Assembly (NCBI RefSeq): GCF_016907495.1
Contig: NZ_JAFBCC010000001.1
Location: forward strand, 496,001-560,000
Direction: 5' to 3'
Source: Arthrobacter tumbae
GTDB taxonomy: Bacteria > Actinomycetota > Actinomycetes > Actinomycetales > Micrococcaceae
Length of the DNA: 64,000 nt
Under the pieces are notes generated by a model. The model saw only the letters and a list, made by a program, of their open reading frames with translations, ran no database searches and was not told the origin of the DNA. This document shows positions 8,398-19,702 of the stretch, in pieces (position 1 is the first letter of the stretch; the number at the start of each line of letters is the position of its first letter). The position numbers and the translations under genes were made by a program.

Positions 8398-9285
8398 ATG
8401 TCTGGGGAAACAATCGGGGCCAACCCCCAACAGTTGCGCGATCTCGCCCGTTCCATGGGGAGTTCCAGTGCCGCCATTACGACGGCGGACCAAACCATCA
8501 CTGCGCTGCTGAACGGAATCCCCTGGAACGGGCCGGACGCCGCCCAGTTCCGTACCCGCTGGCACACGTCCGTACGGGTGCAGCTCAACCAGACGGCGGC
8601 CATGCTGGAGACGCACTCGCACGCGCTGGCCGATCAGGCCGCCCAGCAGGAACAGACAAGCAACGACGGCGGCGGCGGCGGCTTCGATGGTGTGCCCGCG
8701 AGCGCACAGGACGGAAGGGCACCGGGAGAAAGCGCACCGGCTTCCGCGGACAATGACCTCCTCGATCTCTTTGGCAACGGGCTGGGAGATCTGGGTGGAT
8801 GGCCGCCGTTCCAGATAGCGAACTGGGTCACTTCTGCCGGCGGGTTGGGAGCCGAGCGCCTCCTGAATGCGATGGCGCGGGCGGACCTGCTGACTCCCAA
8901 CTTCGGCACGGCGCCGGAAGTGGGCTACCTCCGCGGAACGCAGACCCTCAACGCCCTGAACCTGGCCGGCAAGTTCGCCGGCGGGCTCAGCATCATCACC
9001 GGGCTGGGTCAGACCTACCAGGGCATCCAGTCAGGGGACGGTCACGTTGTGGCCGACGGTGCAATCACCACCATCCTCGCCGCGGGCAGCCTCACGCCTA
9101 CGCCGGCTGCTCCGTTCTTTGCGGCGGCCTCACTTGTCTGGGCGGGCGCGCAGTTCCTGTCCGGTGATGTGCCGGTCACCGAACGGATTACCGATTTCGC
9201 ATCCGATGCGGGTGATGCCATCTCTGATGGCGCTGACGCCATCGCAGACGGAGCGGAAGATGCATGGAACTGGGCCTTCGGCTAG
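8398..9285 (+). CDS. WXG100-type secreted protein with extended C-terminal region
   Basis: 295 residues. The first 90 resemble a WXG100 helical hairpin: GANPQQLRDLARSM, then W43-N-G45 in the turn, then a second helix rich in Gln/Ala/His. A Gly/Asp/Ser linker (about 85-120) leads to a 170-residue C-terminal domain with hydrophobic stretches (GLSIITGLGQTYQGI, TTILAAGSLTPTP, FFAAASLVWAGAQFL) and an acidic repetitive end built from DAGDAISDGADAIADG. I do not recognise a toxin fold. The ATG at 8398 is preferred over one 30 codons upstream because the homology begins there. A TACAGT hexamer seven bases ahead suggests a leaderless mRNA. It is the first gene of a three-gene unit; type VII secretion is inferred from the WXG domain only. 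Confidence 0.7.
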   Translation: MSGETIGANPQQLRDLARSMGSSSAAITTADQTITALLNGIPWNGPDAAQFRTRWHTSVRVQLNQTAAMLETHSHALADQAAQQEQTSNDGGGGGFDGVPASAQDGRAPGESAPASADNDLLDLFGNGLGDLGGWPPFQIANWVTSAGGLGAERLLNAMARADLLTPNFGTAPEVGYLRGTQTLNALNLAGKFAGGLSIITGLGQTYQGIQSGDGHVVADGAITTILAAGSLTPTPAAPFFAAASLVWAGAQFLSGDVPVTERITDFASDAGDAISDGADAIADGAEDAWNWAFG

Positions 9286-9334
9286 TAGCGTCATTCCAGG
9301 ACCCCGCTAAACACCCCCGATCCCGGAGAGAGCA

Positions 9335-10006
9335 TTGACCACCACGGATTCGCTGCAACTGACCGAACACGAGATTCTGGCACTGCTTGCCTTCAACGAT
9401 GGTGAGTCCACTGCGCTGACGCGTGAAATCTTCCGACTCACCCCGCAGGCGGCCAATGAGCAACTGACCAAAGCCGGCATGACGACTCTCCTCGTGCGTG
9501 GCCTGGCCGAGATGAACGAGGATGACCTGGTCCTCAAGGGGCCGACAGAGTTTCTTGCCGCCGTCATGGCGACTGCGGCAGAGTGGCTCGAGGTCGCCCT
9601 GCTGACGCCTGACCGGAACCACGTCATGTTCGCGGTGGCATCCGCCGGCGGGGTTTTCGTGGCAAACGCCAACGGAAACGGCACACACGGGTTCACTCCC
9701 CTGAAGAACGACAGCCCCGTCCTGAAGTTCGGGTTGGATGCGGCCGCGCACTACCTGCGGGGTTCCGGGCCGGAGTCGGTTGAGAGCGGCCCGGATGTGC
9801 GCCGTCCGGTTGCCGCGCAGATCAAGCACCACGGCCTGGGCGTGCAGCCGAAGACTGCCAACCTCATGGTCGATCAGTCCGGCACATGGCAGCTGGCCAC
9901 GGGCGAGGGTGATCAGCTCGTGAAGCGCGAAGTGGACGAGTCCGTTGCGCTGGAGTTATTTGAGAAAGCCCTGGACCTGGATAACGGGACGATCGGTTCC
10001 GAGTGA
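9335..10006 (+). CDS. Uncharacterised protein of the WXG cassette (possible ESX-associated, EspG-like chaperone)
   Basis: 223 residues, TTG start with GGAGAG four bases upstream. No signal peptide or membrane segment; the protein is acidic and probably cytosolic. The pattern of a helical start (LQLTEHEILALLAFN), a central GL..EMNEDDLVLKGPTEFLAAV block and a beta-rich middle (VMFAVASAGGVFVANANGNG) is loosely similar to EspG-type chaperones of ESX substrates. That resemblance is weak and by eye only. The gene lies 49 bases after the WXG gene and overlaps the next gene by four bases, so it is part of the same operon. Confidence 0.55.
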   Translation: MTTTDSLQLTEHEILALLAFNDGESTALTREIFRLTPQAANEQLTKAGMTTLLVRGLAEMNEDDLVLKGPTEFLAAVMATAAEWLEVALLTPDRNHVMFAVASAGGVFVANANGNGTHGFTPLKNDSPVLKFGLDAAAHYLRGSGPESVESGPDVRRPVAAQIKHHGLGVQPKTANLMVDQSGTWQLATGEGDQLVKREVDESVALELFEKALDLDNGTIGSE

Positions 10007-10623
10007 GCCAGGAAGCCCGTCCACTCGACTACTGGATGTCGCCTCAACTCAGTGAGGCAGGAGCTGGCGCCGGCAGCATTCTCAGGCGCATGGCGCTCAA
10101 CGACGCGCAAAGCCGGGCAACGTTTCTCATGCTGTACTTCTGGTGCGCCTGGCTGGCGCTGGTGGCCCTTGCGCTGGCATTCACCGCGCCCGGTGCGGTT
10201 GTCTACGCAGCTGCCGGGGCTGTGCTCACCGGTGGAGCTGCAGGCGTCCTTCATTCACGACGGCGCCGCCGGACCGTTCCTTCATCCCGGCACCCGGCGT
10301 CGTCACGGGCCCCGCGCACCGTCCGCGGCGCGTGGACCGGAATCACCCTCGTGGCGGTCGGGTCCTGCGGCCTGATGCTGGCGCTTGCCCTCTCCGGGGA
10401 TGCGAGCCTCAGCCCGGGGTCCATCGCCGGAGCCGTGCTGGGAGTGTTCTTCCTTATAGCGTTCTTCGCCGGGACGCTCCTCATCCCGGCCTGGCACATC
10501 GAGAACGCGGCGCACCTCTTCCGCGCCCGGATCGGGAAGGAGCCCGGCCTGAGGCAGACGCTCGAGGAGATGTCCCGAACCCACCGGGACCCGAACGGCA
10601 GAACGCAGTTCGGGCCGCTCTGA
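10003..10623 (+). CDS. Hypothetical four-helix membrane protein of the WXG cassette
   Basis: 206 residues, GTG start in a GTGA overlap with the upstream gene. Four hydrophobic segments are visible, at about 41-62, 64-86, 109-131 and 139-163. A strongly basic linker (HSRRRRRTVPSSRH) between helices 2 and 3 should be cytoplasmic. The C-terminus is a short charged tail. I recognise no family. Its place at the end of the WXG operon would fit an immunity or export-accessory role, which is inference. It ends 11 bases from the convergent guaB stop. Confidence 0.6.
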   Translation: MSQEARPLDYWMSPQLSEAGAGAGSILRRMALNDAQSRATFLMLYFWCAWLALVALALAFTAPGAVVYAAAGAVLTGGAAGVLHSRRRRRTVPSSRHPASSRAPRTVRGAWTGITLVAVGSCGLMLALALSGDASLSPGSIAGAVLGVFFLIAFFAGTLLIPAWHIENAAHLFRARIGKEPGLRQTLEEMSRTHRDPNGRTQFGPL

Positions 10624-10634
10624 CGTCCGGCTCG

Positions 10635-12218
<1,584 letters not shown>

Positions 12219-12236
12219 CTATCGTAAAACGAAAGG

Positions 12237-12248
12237 AGGGTGCACCCT
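12237..12248. promoter_or_regulatory. 12-base perfect palindrome upstream of guaB
   Basis: AGGGTGCACCCT is a perfect palindrome about 90 bases upstream of the guaB start. On the guaB strand a TACGAT hexamer follows it, and with 17-base spacing the palindrome would overlap the -35 position. This is a candidate repressor site controlling guaB; no regulator is identified. Confidence 0.3.
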
Positions 12249-12259
12249 ATTCCGTAGCG

Positions 12260-12919
12260 TCAGCGTCCGTTCCGGATCCAGCTCAACACAGCAAGCACGC
12301 GGCGATGGTCATCCAGGTGGGGCGGGAGGTCCATCTTCGTGAAAATCGACGAGATGTTCTTCTCCACGCCGCCTGCGGAGAGCGTGAGCTGCCGTGCGAT
12401 GGCCGCGTTGGTGCGGCCCTCTGCCATGAGCTGCAGCACTTCCCGCTCCCGCGGCGTGAGCAAACTCACCGTATTGCCGTCCCTCCGGTTGAACGCCGCC
12501 GCCACCACTTCCGGATCCAGCACCATCCCGCCGTCCTTCACCCGGACCAGCGCGTCCATCATGTCTTCCAGCCGTGAGATGCGGTCCTTGAGCAGGTAAC
12601 CGACTCCACCGGCTCCGACCGCTGACGCCCCCGCCATCAGATCCGACGCGTAGGTCAGCTCCACATACTGCGACAGGACGAGGATGCCGATTCCCGGGTG
12701 GCTTTGCCGAATTGCTGCCGCGGCGCGCAAACCTTCATCAGAGAACGACGGCGGCATCCGCACATCGGTGATAACGACGTCGGGCTGGTGGGTTGAGACG
12801 GCGGCGGTGAGGGCGTCGCCGTCCTCCACTGCCGCCACCACCTCCGCGCCGCCCTCAGCCAGGAGCCGGATGAGGCCCTCCCGCAGGAGGACGGAATCTT
12901 CTGCCAGAACTACTCGCAC
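12260..12919 (-). CDS. LuxR-family response regulator
   Basis: 219 residues. The receiver domain (1-120) has the phospho-acceptor Asp52 in VVITDVRMPP, with the acidic pair Glu7-Asp8 near the start and the Lys of YLLKDR. A C-terminal LuxR-type helix-turn-helix follows (LTPREREVLQLMAEGRTNAAIARQL). It lies 58 bases downstream of the histidine kinase on the same strand and is its likely partner. Target genes are not evident from the sequence. Confidence 0.93.
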   Translation of the reverse strand: MRVVLAEDSVLLREGLIRLLAEGGAEVVAAVEDGDALTAAVSTHQPDVVITDVRMPPSFSDEGLRAAAAIRQSHPGIGILVLSQYVELTYASDLMAGASAVGAGGVGYLLKDRISRLEDMMDALVRVKDGGMVLDPEVVAAAFNRRDGNTVSLLTPREREVLQLMAEGRTNAAIARQLTLSAGGVEKNISSIFTKMDLPPHLDDHRRVLAVLSWIRNGR

Positions 12920-12977
12920 CTTTGGACTCTACCGCCCGGTTTCCTACGGGTTCGTTCGGTCGGGGCGCCGGCTCCGG

Positions 12978-14252
12978 TCACACCGGTTGGCTGACCGGGA
13001 CCGGGATGCTGATCCGCACTGTGGTACCTCCGTCAACCGGAGAGTCAATCTCCAGTGCGCCATCGACGCCGGCGAGCCGGTCCTGCAGGCCGGCCAGCCC
13101 GGTTCCCTTGCCGACGTGTGCGCCGCCCCTGCCGTTGTCCTCTACCTCCACCGTGAGGACACCTTCTTCCGCGCGTGCGCTGAGGCGGCATTCGGTGGCG
13201 TTCGAGTGTTTGGCTACATTGGTCAACGCTTCGACGGCGGCGAAGTAGGCCGCGCTCTCAGCGGCCGGAGTGAAGCGGCCACTTCCAATCCCGTTGGTGT
13301 TGAGCGTGACGGGAACCGGGCAGCGTGCCGCCGCGGCGTCGAGCGCGGCCGGGAGTCCGCGTTCAACGAGGACCGGCGGAGCGATACCACGCGAGAGCGA
13401 GCGCAGTTCGGCCAGCGCCTCGCGGGACTGGTTGATCGCACCTTCAATCAGCTCGCGGGTCTCAGAATCGCCGGGCTGCAGCCGTCGTTTCGCAGATTCG
13501 AGGTCCATGGCCATTCGAACGATCCGCTGCTGCGGGCCGTCATGAATGTCCCGCTCGATCCTGCGAAGTGTCCCGGCTTCAGCGGCCACTGCCGAGCTGC
13601 GGGAGTTCGTCAGGTACTCGGTCCTTTCACGAAGCTGGCGGCGTTCATTGGTGAGAAGGCCGACGGTGAGCGCGCGTTGGATACGGGCGAGGCCCTTCAT
13701 GAGAGGCGGGAGCGTGAGGAGGAGAATCAGTCCGGCTCCGAATTGAAGGAGCCAGTGGAATTCGGGATCGATACCGAGCAGGTCCCACACATCGGTCGAG
13801 GCGCCTGGAATGAAACGTATCCAGAACCACTCGGTCATTCCGCCGAGTGCCCCCGCAACCCACGCGAGCGTGATCGAGAAGGCTGCTACGCGGACCGGAA
13901 AGCTGACGAACGCGTGGATGAGGTCCTTCCACGCCTGGAGATCGGACAGCGGTCCGAGCACCGACCTGAGCCGTGAGTGGGCGTTTGCGTGCCTGTAGTA
14001 CACGGGCGGGAGTGCGCCGCTGTTCCACTCCGTGAGCTGCCGCTCCGCGGAGGCGAAGAAGCGGGCCACCAACAGCGCGCCGACCAGGATGAAGACGCCG
14101 ATATAGATGATGGCCGTGGAGAGCCCGAAGCTGAATAGGCTGACAGCCAGCACAAAGGCCGGCAGGCCGAGAAGGAAGCCCCCCAGGTTGTAGGCGGTGT
14201 CGGAGGCAAGCTGGCCGAACCAGCTGCGGGGTTGAGCGTTGCGCTCGATCAT
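12978..14252 (-). CDS. Sensor histidine kinase (HisKA_3 type)
   Basis: 424 residues. The membrane part has hydrophobic pairs at about 23-65 and 118-185, separated by a soluble stretch, with no large extracellular domain. The kinase core has the HisKA_3 phospho-acceptor His237 in RRIERDIHDGPQQ, the N-box EALTNVAKHSNA and the ATP-lid VEDNGRGG. This is the NarL/DesK-type architecture that pairs with LuxR-type regulators, and such a regulator follows directly. The signal sensed is unknown; membrane stress is typical for kinases of this shape. Confidence 0.9.
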   Translation of the reverse strand: MIERNAQPRSWFGQLASDTAYNLGGFLLGLPAFVLAVSLFSFGLSTAIIYIGVFILVGALLVARFFASAERQLTEWNSGALPPVYYRHANAHSRLRSVLGPLSDLQAWKDLIHAFVSFPVRVAAFSITLAWVAGALGGMTEWFWIRFIPGASTDVWDLLGIDPEFHWLLQFGAGLILLLTLPPLMKGLARIQRALTVGLLTNERRQLRERTEYLTNSRSSAVAAEAGTLRRIERDIHDGPQQRIVRMAMDLESAKRRLQPGDSETRELIEGAINQSREALAELRSLSRGIAPPVLVERGLPAALDAAAARCPVPVTLNTNGIGSGRFTPAAESAAYFAAVEALTNVAKHSNATECRLSARAEEGVLTVEVEDNGRGGAHVGKGTGLAGLQDRLAGVDGALEIDSPVDGGTTVRISIPVPVSQPV

Positions 14253-14391
14253 TGTGAAGTGCCTTTCGGTCCTACTGAAAGTGATACCTCAATGCTTCCC
14301 TTGTGCATACCTCGGCGTCTCTGGTGCGGGCCCCCAGATTCGTCATCCTTCGGGTGGGGTTATCCCTACCGTGCGCCGGGAGCCATTGACG

Positions 14392-14429
14392 CACCAGCGC
14401 CCCGGTCCGCGTGGACCGGGGCGCTGGTG
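14392..14429. terminator. Strong hairpin downstream of groEL
   Basis: A perfect 17-base stem (14392-14408 and 14413-14429) with a four-base loop lies 70 bases beyond the groEL stop. No T-run follows on the groEL strand, so it could work as a factor-assisted terminator or an mRNA-stabilising hairpin. The rest of 14253-14498 shows only the presumed promoter of the kinase gene. Confidence 0.65.
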
Positions 14430-14498
14430 GGACATCAGCCTCAGGGCTGGCGTGATTGTGACCTCTTGTGGGTCACCGTCCTCGCCCGCCCTGTGTCG

Positions 14499-16124
<1,626 letters not shown>

Positions 16125-16156
16125 TCAGGCTTGTGCAGGGATGTGTACTGACAGGA

Positions 16157-16188
16157 AAGAACCCCGGCCTGAAATGACCGGGGTTCTT
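16157..16188 (-). terminator. Hairpin between groES and groEL
   Basis: AAGAACCCCGG (16157-16167) pairs perfectly with CCGGGGTTCTT (16178-16188) across a 10-base loop, immediately after the groES stop and followed on that strand by a pyrimidine-rich tract. It looks like an intrinsic terminator or attenuator that could set the groES:groEL ratio. Confidence 0.6.
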
Positions 16189-16196
16189 CTGCACAA

Positions 16197-16493
16197 CTAC
16201 TTGACGATGATCGCCAGAACGTCGCGGGCGGAAAGAACCAGGTATTCCTGGCCACCGTGCTTGACTTCGGTTCCGCCGTACTTGGAGTAGATGACGACGT
16301 CGCCTTCGGCAACATCGACGGGAACGCGGTTGCCATTGTCGTCAACGCGGCCGGGGCCTACTGCGACGACTTCGCCCTCCTGGGGCTTTTCCTTGGCGGT
16401 GTCCGGGATGACCAGACCGGATGCGGTGGTCTGCTCGCCTTCCAGCGGGCGGACGACAATACGATCTTCAAGAGGCTTGATAGAGACCGACAC
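16197..16493 (-). CDS. groES: 10 kDa co-chaperonin GroES
   Basis: 98 residues. [18 protein letters not shown] and the mobile-loop region [21 protein letters not shown] are typical of GroES, and the roof-loop part ([15 protein letters not shown]) follows. It caps GroEL during folding. Two CIRCE operators 94-166 bases upstream indicate HrcA repression. Confidence 0.97.
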   Translation of the reverse strand: MSVSIKPLEDRIVVRPLEGEQTTASGLVIPDTAKEKPQEGEVVAVGPGRVDDNGNRVPVDVAEGDVVIYSKYGGTEVKHGGQEYLVLSARDVLAIIVK

Positions 16494-16586
16494 TCGGACC
16501 TCTCCTTCACTTGGTTTGAATGAATCTTTGGGTATCGAGCAGGCGCTGACCGTCGTCGCGGTGCCGGTTGGCGCATCCTCGAAGGA

Positions 16587-16613
16587 TTAGCACCCTCATA
16601 GTGAGAGTGCCAA
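16587..16613. promoter_or_regulatory. CIRCE operator 1 upstream of groES
   Basis: TTAGCACCC, nine bases, GAGTGCCAA: this matches the CIRCE consensus TTAGCACTC-N9-GAGTGCTAA at 16 of 18 positions. CIRCE is the HrcA repressor site of heat-shock chaperonin operons. It is the copy nearer to groES. Confidence 0.85.
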
Positions 16614-16632
16614 GTCTGACTTTATGCAACGG

Positions 16633-16659
16633 TTAGCACTCGGTCAAGGTGAGTGCCAG
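16633..16659. promoter_or_regulatory. CIRCE operator 2 upstream of groES
   Basis: TTAGCACTC, nine bases, GAGTGCCAG: a perfect left arm and a right arm with two changes from consensus. It lies 46 bases from the first copy (start to start). Tandem CIRCE sites suggest cooperative HrcA binding. Confidence 0.8.
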
Positions 16660-16698
16660 AGGCGGGCGCCTTCGCAGTCCTTGCTGGGCTTTCCGCGG

Positions 16699-16791
16699 CG
16701 ATTCCGTGCAGGTTTGGCACGCGCCGGCGGCGTGTCGGTTCCAACACGCCGAGCAAAGGGTCGTTGTTGGAACGAAACCTGCACGGAATCG
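16699..16791. repeat. Large nested palindrome (family C)
   Basis: Perfect 17-base outer arms (16699-16715 and 16775-16791; arm CGATTCCGTGCAGGTTT) enclose an inner 9-base inverted repeat, GTTCCAACA (16738-16746) with TGTTGGAAC (16765-16773). An alternative inner hairpin pairs GGCGTGT with ACACGCC. The element lies between the chaperonin promoter and the 3' end of the kinase gene, so it could terminate the kinase transcript. With the CIRCE sites it accounts for the gene-free stretch 16494-16803. Confidence 0.75.
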
Positions 16792-16803
16792 TCGGGATTT
16801 CGG

Positions 16804-17481
16804 TCAGCGACGGTAGGAAACCGAATCAGCGTTGATCAACCGGGGCCGGTGGAAGTCGGAGTTATCGACAACAAAGGCCGCTTTCCGCGCCGGGTCGCGC
16901 TCCGCGATGTACAGCCGCTGGCCGTTCACGTACCGTCGAAGACTCGAATGATCCGGATCGGGAGGCGATCCATCTCGGGAAGCCATGCGTCGAGCTGTCT
17001 CAGCAAACGGCACGTCGAGGAAGACAGAGCGCGCCCACACCCCATCGAGCTCGGCACGGTGCAGGAACATGCCGTCCACAATGACGACGCAATCGGGCGG
17101 CGCCTCCACCTCAGCGGGGCTGATCCTGCGATCTGTCTCAACGTTGTGGCAGGCCGTCCTGATACGGCCATTGCCGCCCAGGGAAAGCGGCTCCACCACC
17201 CACTCGCGAAAGCGTTCGTAGTCGTACGAGTCGAGCCAGAAACCTTCGGGAGAAGTGCGCCCCCGTCGATAGCGAACCGACCGCGGGTTATGGAAATCGT
17301 CCAGACCTATCCGGATGACCGATCTCCCCGTTCCACGCAGGTACCGCGCGAGCGAGTCCGCGAACGTCGTCTTGCCTGAGCCGTCCACGCCGTCGATCCC
17401 GAAAAGGACGGTGCCATACGGCAGCGCTGAAGCGAGGGCACCCTGAACGTCAACCGAGTCGAAGCCCGTTCCACTGATCAT
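16804..17481 (-). CDS. Uridine kinase-like P-loop kinase
   Basis: 225 residues from the ATG at 17481. The Walker A motif GVDGSGKTT (31-39, Lys37) follows a beta-strand, LFGID. Then come a DDFH motif (GLDDFHNPRSVRYRRGRTSPEG), typical of the uridine kinase/phosphoribulokinase class, and VVIVDGMFLHR as the Walker B-like strand. The exact substrate is not determinable; a nucleoside or small sugar-like molecule is likely. The upstream in-frame extension to 17679 would overlap the divergent gene and lacks family similarity, so the shorter form is preferred. Confidence 0.75.
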   Translation of the reverse strand: MISGTGFDSVDVQGALASALPYGTVLFGIDGVDGSGKTTFADSLARYLRGTGRSVIRIGLDDFHNPRSVRYRRGRTSPEGFWLDSYDYERFREWVVEPLSLGGNGRIRTACHNVETDRRISPAEVEAPPDCVVIVDGMFLHRAELDGVWARSVFLDVPFAETARRMASRDGSPPDPDHSSLRRYVNGQRLYIAERDPARKAAFVVDNSDFHRPRLINADSVSYRR

Positions 17482-17623
17482 CAAACGATTCAACCGCGGA
17501 TGTCCACGCGAGGAAAACGCCCCTGATGCCACGGAGCCCTTAGACTGGAGAGCCCGGCCCAGCCCCTGACCGACTGCTCTGGCCGACAGCCCCTCGCCGA
17601 AAGCTCCAGTTGAAAGCGACACC

Positions 17624-18835
17624 GTGACCCAGAACCTCCTTGAGCCCATCCTGACTCCCGAGGGCTGGGAGCTGCTCAACTCGCTCGGACCCTACTCCGA
17701 AGCAGACAGCCTCCGGCTCAACGAACAGCTTCGCGCGGCAGGACATTCCCCCGATGTCGTCAACGCGGCCCTCACCCAGTCCCGGCTCCGCGCCAAGGCA
17801 CAGGTGAAGTTCGGTCCGTTCGCCGCCCGGATGCTCTTCACGCCCGCCGGCCTCGAACAGGCCACCCGCCTCAACGTCGCCGCGCGCCACGCCCAGCGCT
17901 ATGTCACTGCCAACGTTCAGAAGGTCGCAGACCTTGGCTGCGGAATCGGCGCGGACTCGATGGCCCTCGCCACCCTGGAACGCGACGTCACCGCCGTCGA
18001 ACTCGACGAAACCACCGCCGCCGCCGCCACCATGAACCTGCTGCCGTGGGCAAACGCGACTGTGGTCAGCGCGGATGCCTCCTCCCTTGACCTGACAGAG
18101 TACGACGGCGTGTGGCTGGACCCCGCCCGACGCACCACTTCCAGCTCAGGCACGAAGCGCCTCTTCGACCCGGAAGCTTTCTCGCCTCCCCTGTCCTTCG
18201 TGGAAAGCCTCGCCGACACCGGCATGCCGGTCGGTGTGAAGCTGGGGCCCGGGATTCCGCATGACGCGATCCCGCCCAACTGTGAGGCCCAGTGGGTGAG
18301 CGTTGACGGCGACGTCGCCGAAGTAGTGCTCTGGTTCAACGCCCTCCGCCGGAACAATGTTCGCCGCAGCGCACTGCTCATCGGCACCGACGGCGCCACG
18401 GAGCTGACCAGCCACACCGACTTCGGCGGGGACGACGGCGCCCCCGTAGGCGCGGTCGAAGGGTACCTGTACGAGCCGGACGGCGCCGTGATTCGGGCCG
18501 GTTTGGTGGCCGACGTCGCCCACTCCGTCGGCGGGCATCTGGTTGACCCGCACATCGCCTACATCTGCGCACCGACCCTGGTGGAAACCCCGTTCGCCCG
18601 GCCATACCGCATCCTTGAGGTGATGCCCTACAACGTCAAAGCGCTGAAAGCGTGGGTCAAAGCCAGTGACATCGGCGTCCTCGACATCAAGAAACGCGGA
18701 ACCTCCGTCACGCCCGAAGAGCTGCGCAAGCAGCTTCTCGCCGGCTCGAAGAAGGCAACGAACAAGGCCACGCTGGTACTGACGCGGATCGGCGAGGAGC
18801 GCGTCGCCGTCGTTGTCGATCCGGTACTGGGCTAA
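17624..18835 (+). CDS. Class I SAM-dependent methyltransferase with THUMP-like C-terminal domain
   Basis: 403 residues, GTG start. SAM motif I is VADLGCGIGADS (about 101-112) with the acidic motif II AVELDE. WLDPARRT (from about 165) is the hallmark of this actinobacterial family. The C-terminal 75 residues (RPYRILEVMPYNVKALKAWVKA, then KKRG and VLTRIG) correspond to the THUMP-like domain, suggesting an RNA substrate. A 13-base sequence, CCGGTACTGGGCT, that includes the last codons is repeated directly at 18854-18866, just past the stop. Confidence 0.87.
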   Translation: MTQNLLEPILTPEGWELLNSLGPYSEADSLRLNEQLRAAGHSPDVVNAALTQSRLRAKAQVKFGPFAARMLFTPAGLEQATRLNVAARHAQRYVTANVQKVADLGCGIGADSMALATLERDVTAVELDETTAAAATMNLLPWANATVVSADASSLDLTEYDGVWLDPARRTTSSSGTKRLFDPEAFSPPLSFVESLADTGMPVGVKLGPGIPHDAIPPNCEAQWVSVDGDVAEVVLWFNALRRNNVRRSALLIGTDGATELTSHTDFGGDDGAPVGAVEGYLYEPDGAVIRAGLVADVAHSVGGHLVDPHIAYICAPTLVETPFARPYRILEVMPYNVKALKAWVKASDIGVLDIKKRGTSVTPEELRKQLLAGSKKATNKATLVLTRIGEERVAVVVDPVLG

Positions 18836-18877
18836 TCCAGACTTGGGCTGGACCCGGTACTGGGCTGACTACGAAGC

Positions 18878-19699
18878 CTACGCAGGCAGCCGCGAGAACT
18901 CCCCCGCCTCGCGGATCTGTTCAGCCGATGGACGCACGCCCGTGTAGAGGACAAACTGTTCGGCCGCCTGGAGCGCAATCACTTCAGCACCGCTGACCAC
19001 GGGCTTGCCGGCGCGCCGGGCGGCCTGGATGAGCGGCGTCTCCGACGGCAAGGCAACCACGTCGAACACCAGCGACGCCGCGGCAATCGCCTCGTCGCTG
19101 AACGACTGGACATCCTCGTCATGCCCGGCCATACCAAGCGGTGTCACGTTGATGAGCAGGTCCGCGGTGGAGTCTCCCGGCTCGGCCTGCCACTCGAACC
19201 CGTACAGCCCCGCCAGGCGCCTGCCGGCCTCCTCGTTCCGCGCGACGATCGTCACCTGCGTGAAGCCTGCATCCCGTACCGCTGCCGCAACGGCTTTGGC
19301 CATTCCTCCGGATCCACGCAACAAAACCGACGACGACGGCGACACCTCCGAGCGCTGTCCAATCAGTTCTGCGACCGCAAGGTAGTCAGTGTTATAGGCG
19401 GTCAGGACGCCGCCGTCGTTCACGATGGTGTTGACCGAATCGATCGCCAGCGCGGAGGGGTCCATGCGGTCCACAAGCGGGATGACGTCTTCCTTGAACG
19501 GCATCGACACGGCACATCCACGAATCCTCAGCGCCCGGACGCCGCCGATGGCTGCCGGCAGGTCAGTAGTGGTGAATGCCTTGTAGATGTAGTTCAAGTT
19601 GAGCTGGTCATACAGCCAGTTGTGGAAGCGGGTTCCAATGTTGCTGGGCCTCGCGGCCAGGGAGATACACAGGACCATGTCTTTGTTCAGGATCGGCAC
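18878..19699 (-). CDS. Shikimate 5-dehydrogenase-like protein
   Basis: 273 residues. The substrate-binding half ends in RGCAVSMPFKEDVIPL, where the Lys of SMPFKE is the family's catalytic lysine. NTDYLA is the conserved Asn-Thr-Asp block, and the NAD(P) loop appears as LLRGSGGMAKAVAAAV. The normal SKS/T substrate motif near the N-terminus is altered (SLAARPSNIGTRFHN), typical of AroE paralogues such as YdiB-like forms, so shikimate may not be the true substrate. It starts three bases after the DUF421 gene and is co-transcribed with it. Confidence 0.85.
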   Translation of the reverse strand: MPILNKDMVLCISLAARPSNIGTRFHNWLYDQLNLNYIYKAFTTTDLPAAIGGVRALRIRGCAVSMPFKEDVIPLVDRMDPSALAIDSVNTIVNDGGVLTAYNTDYLAVAELIGQRSEVSPSSSVLLRGSGGMAKAVAAAVRDAGFTQVTIVARNEEAGRRLAGLYGFEWQAEPGDSTADLLINVTPLGMAGHDEDVQSFSDEAIAAASLVFDVVALPSETPLIQAARRAGKPVVSGAEVIALQAAEQFVLYTGVRPSAEQIREAGEFSRLPA

Positions 19700-19702
19700 C
19701 TG

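Noticed and set aside
8398..10623. Assigning the WXG cassette as a known polymorphic toxin system with nuclease domain.
   Set aside because: No HNH, BECR or other nuclease motif can be seen in the C-terminal domain; only the WXG part is recognisable.
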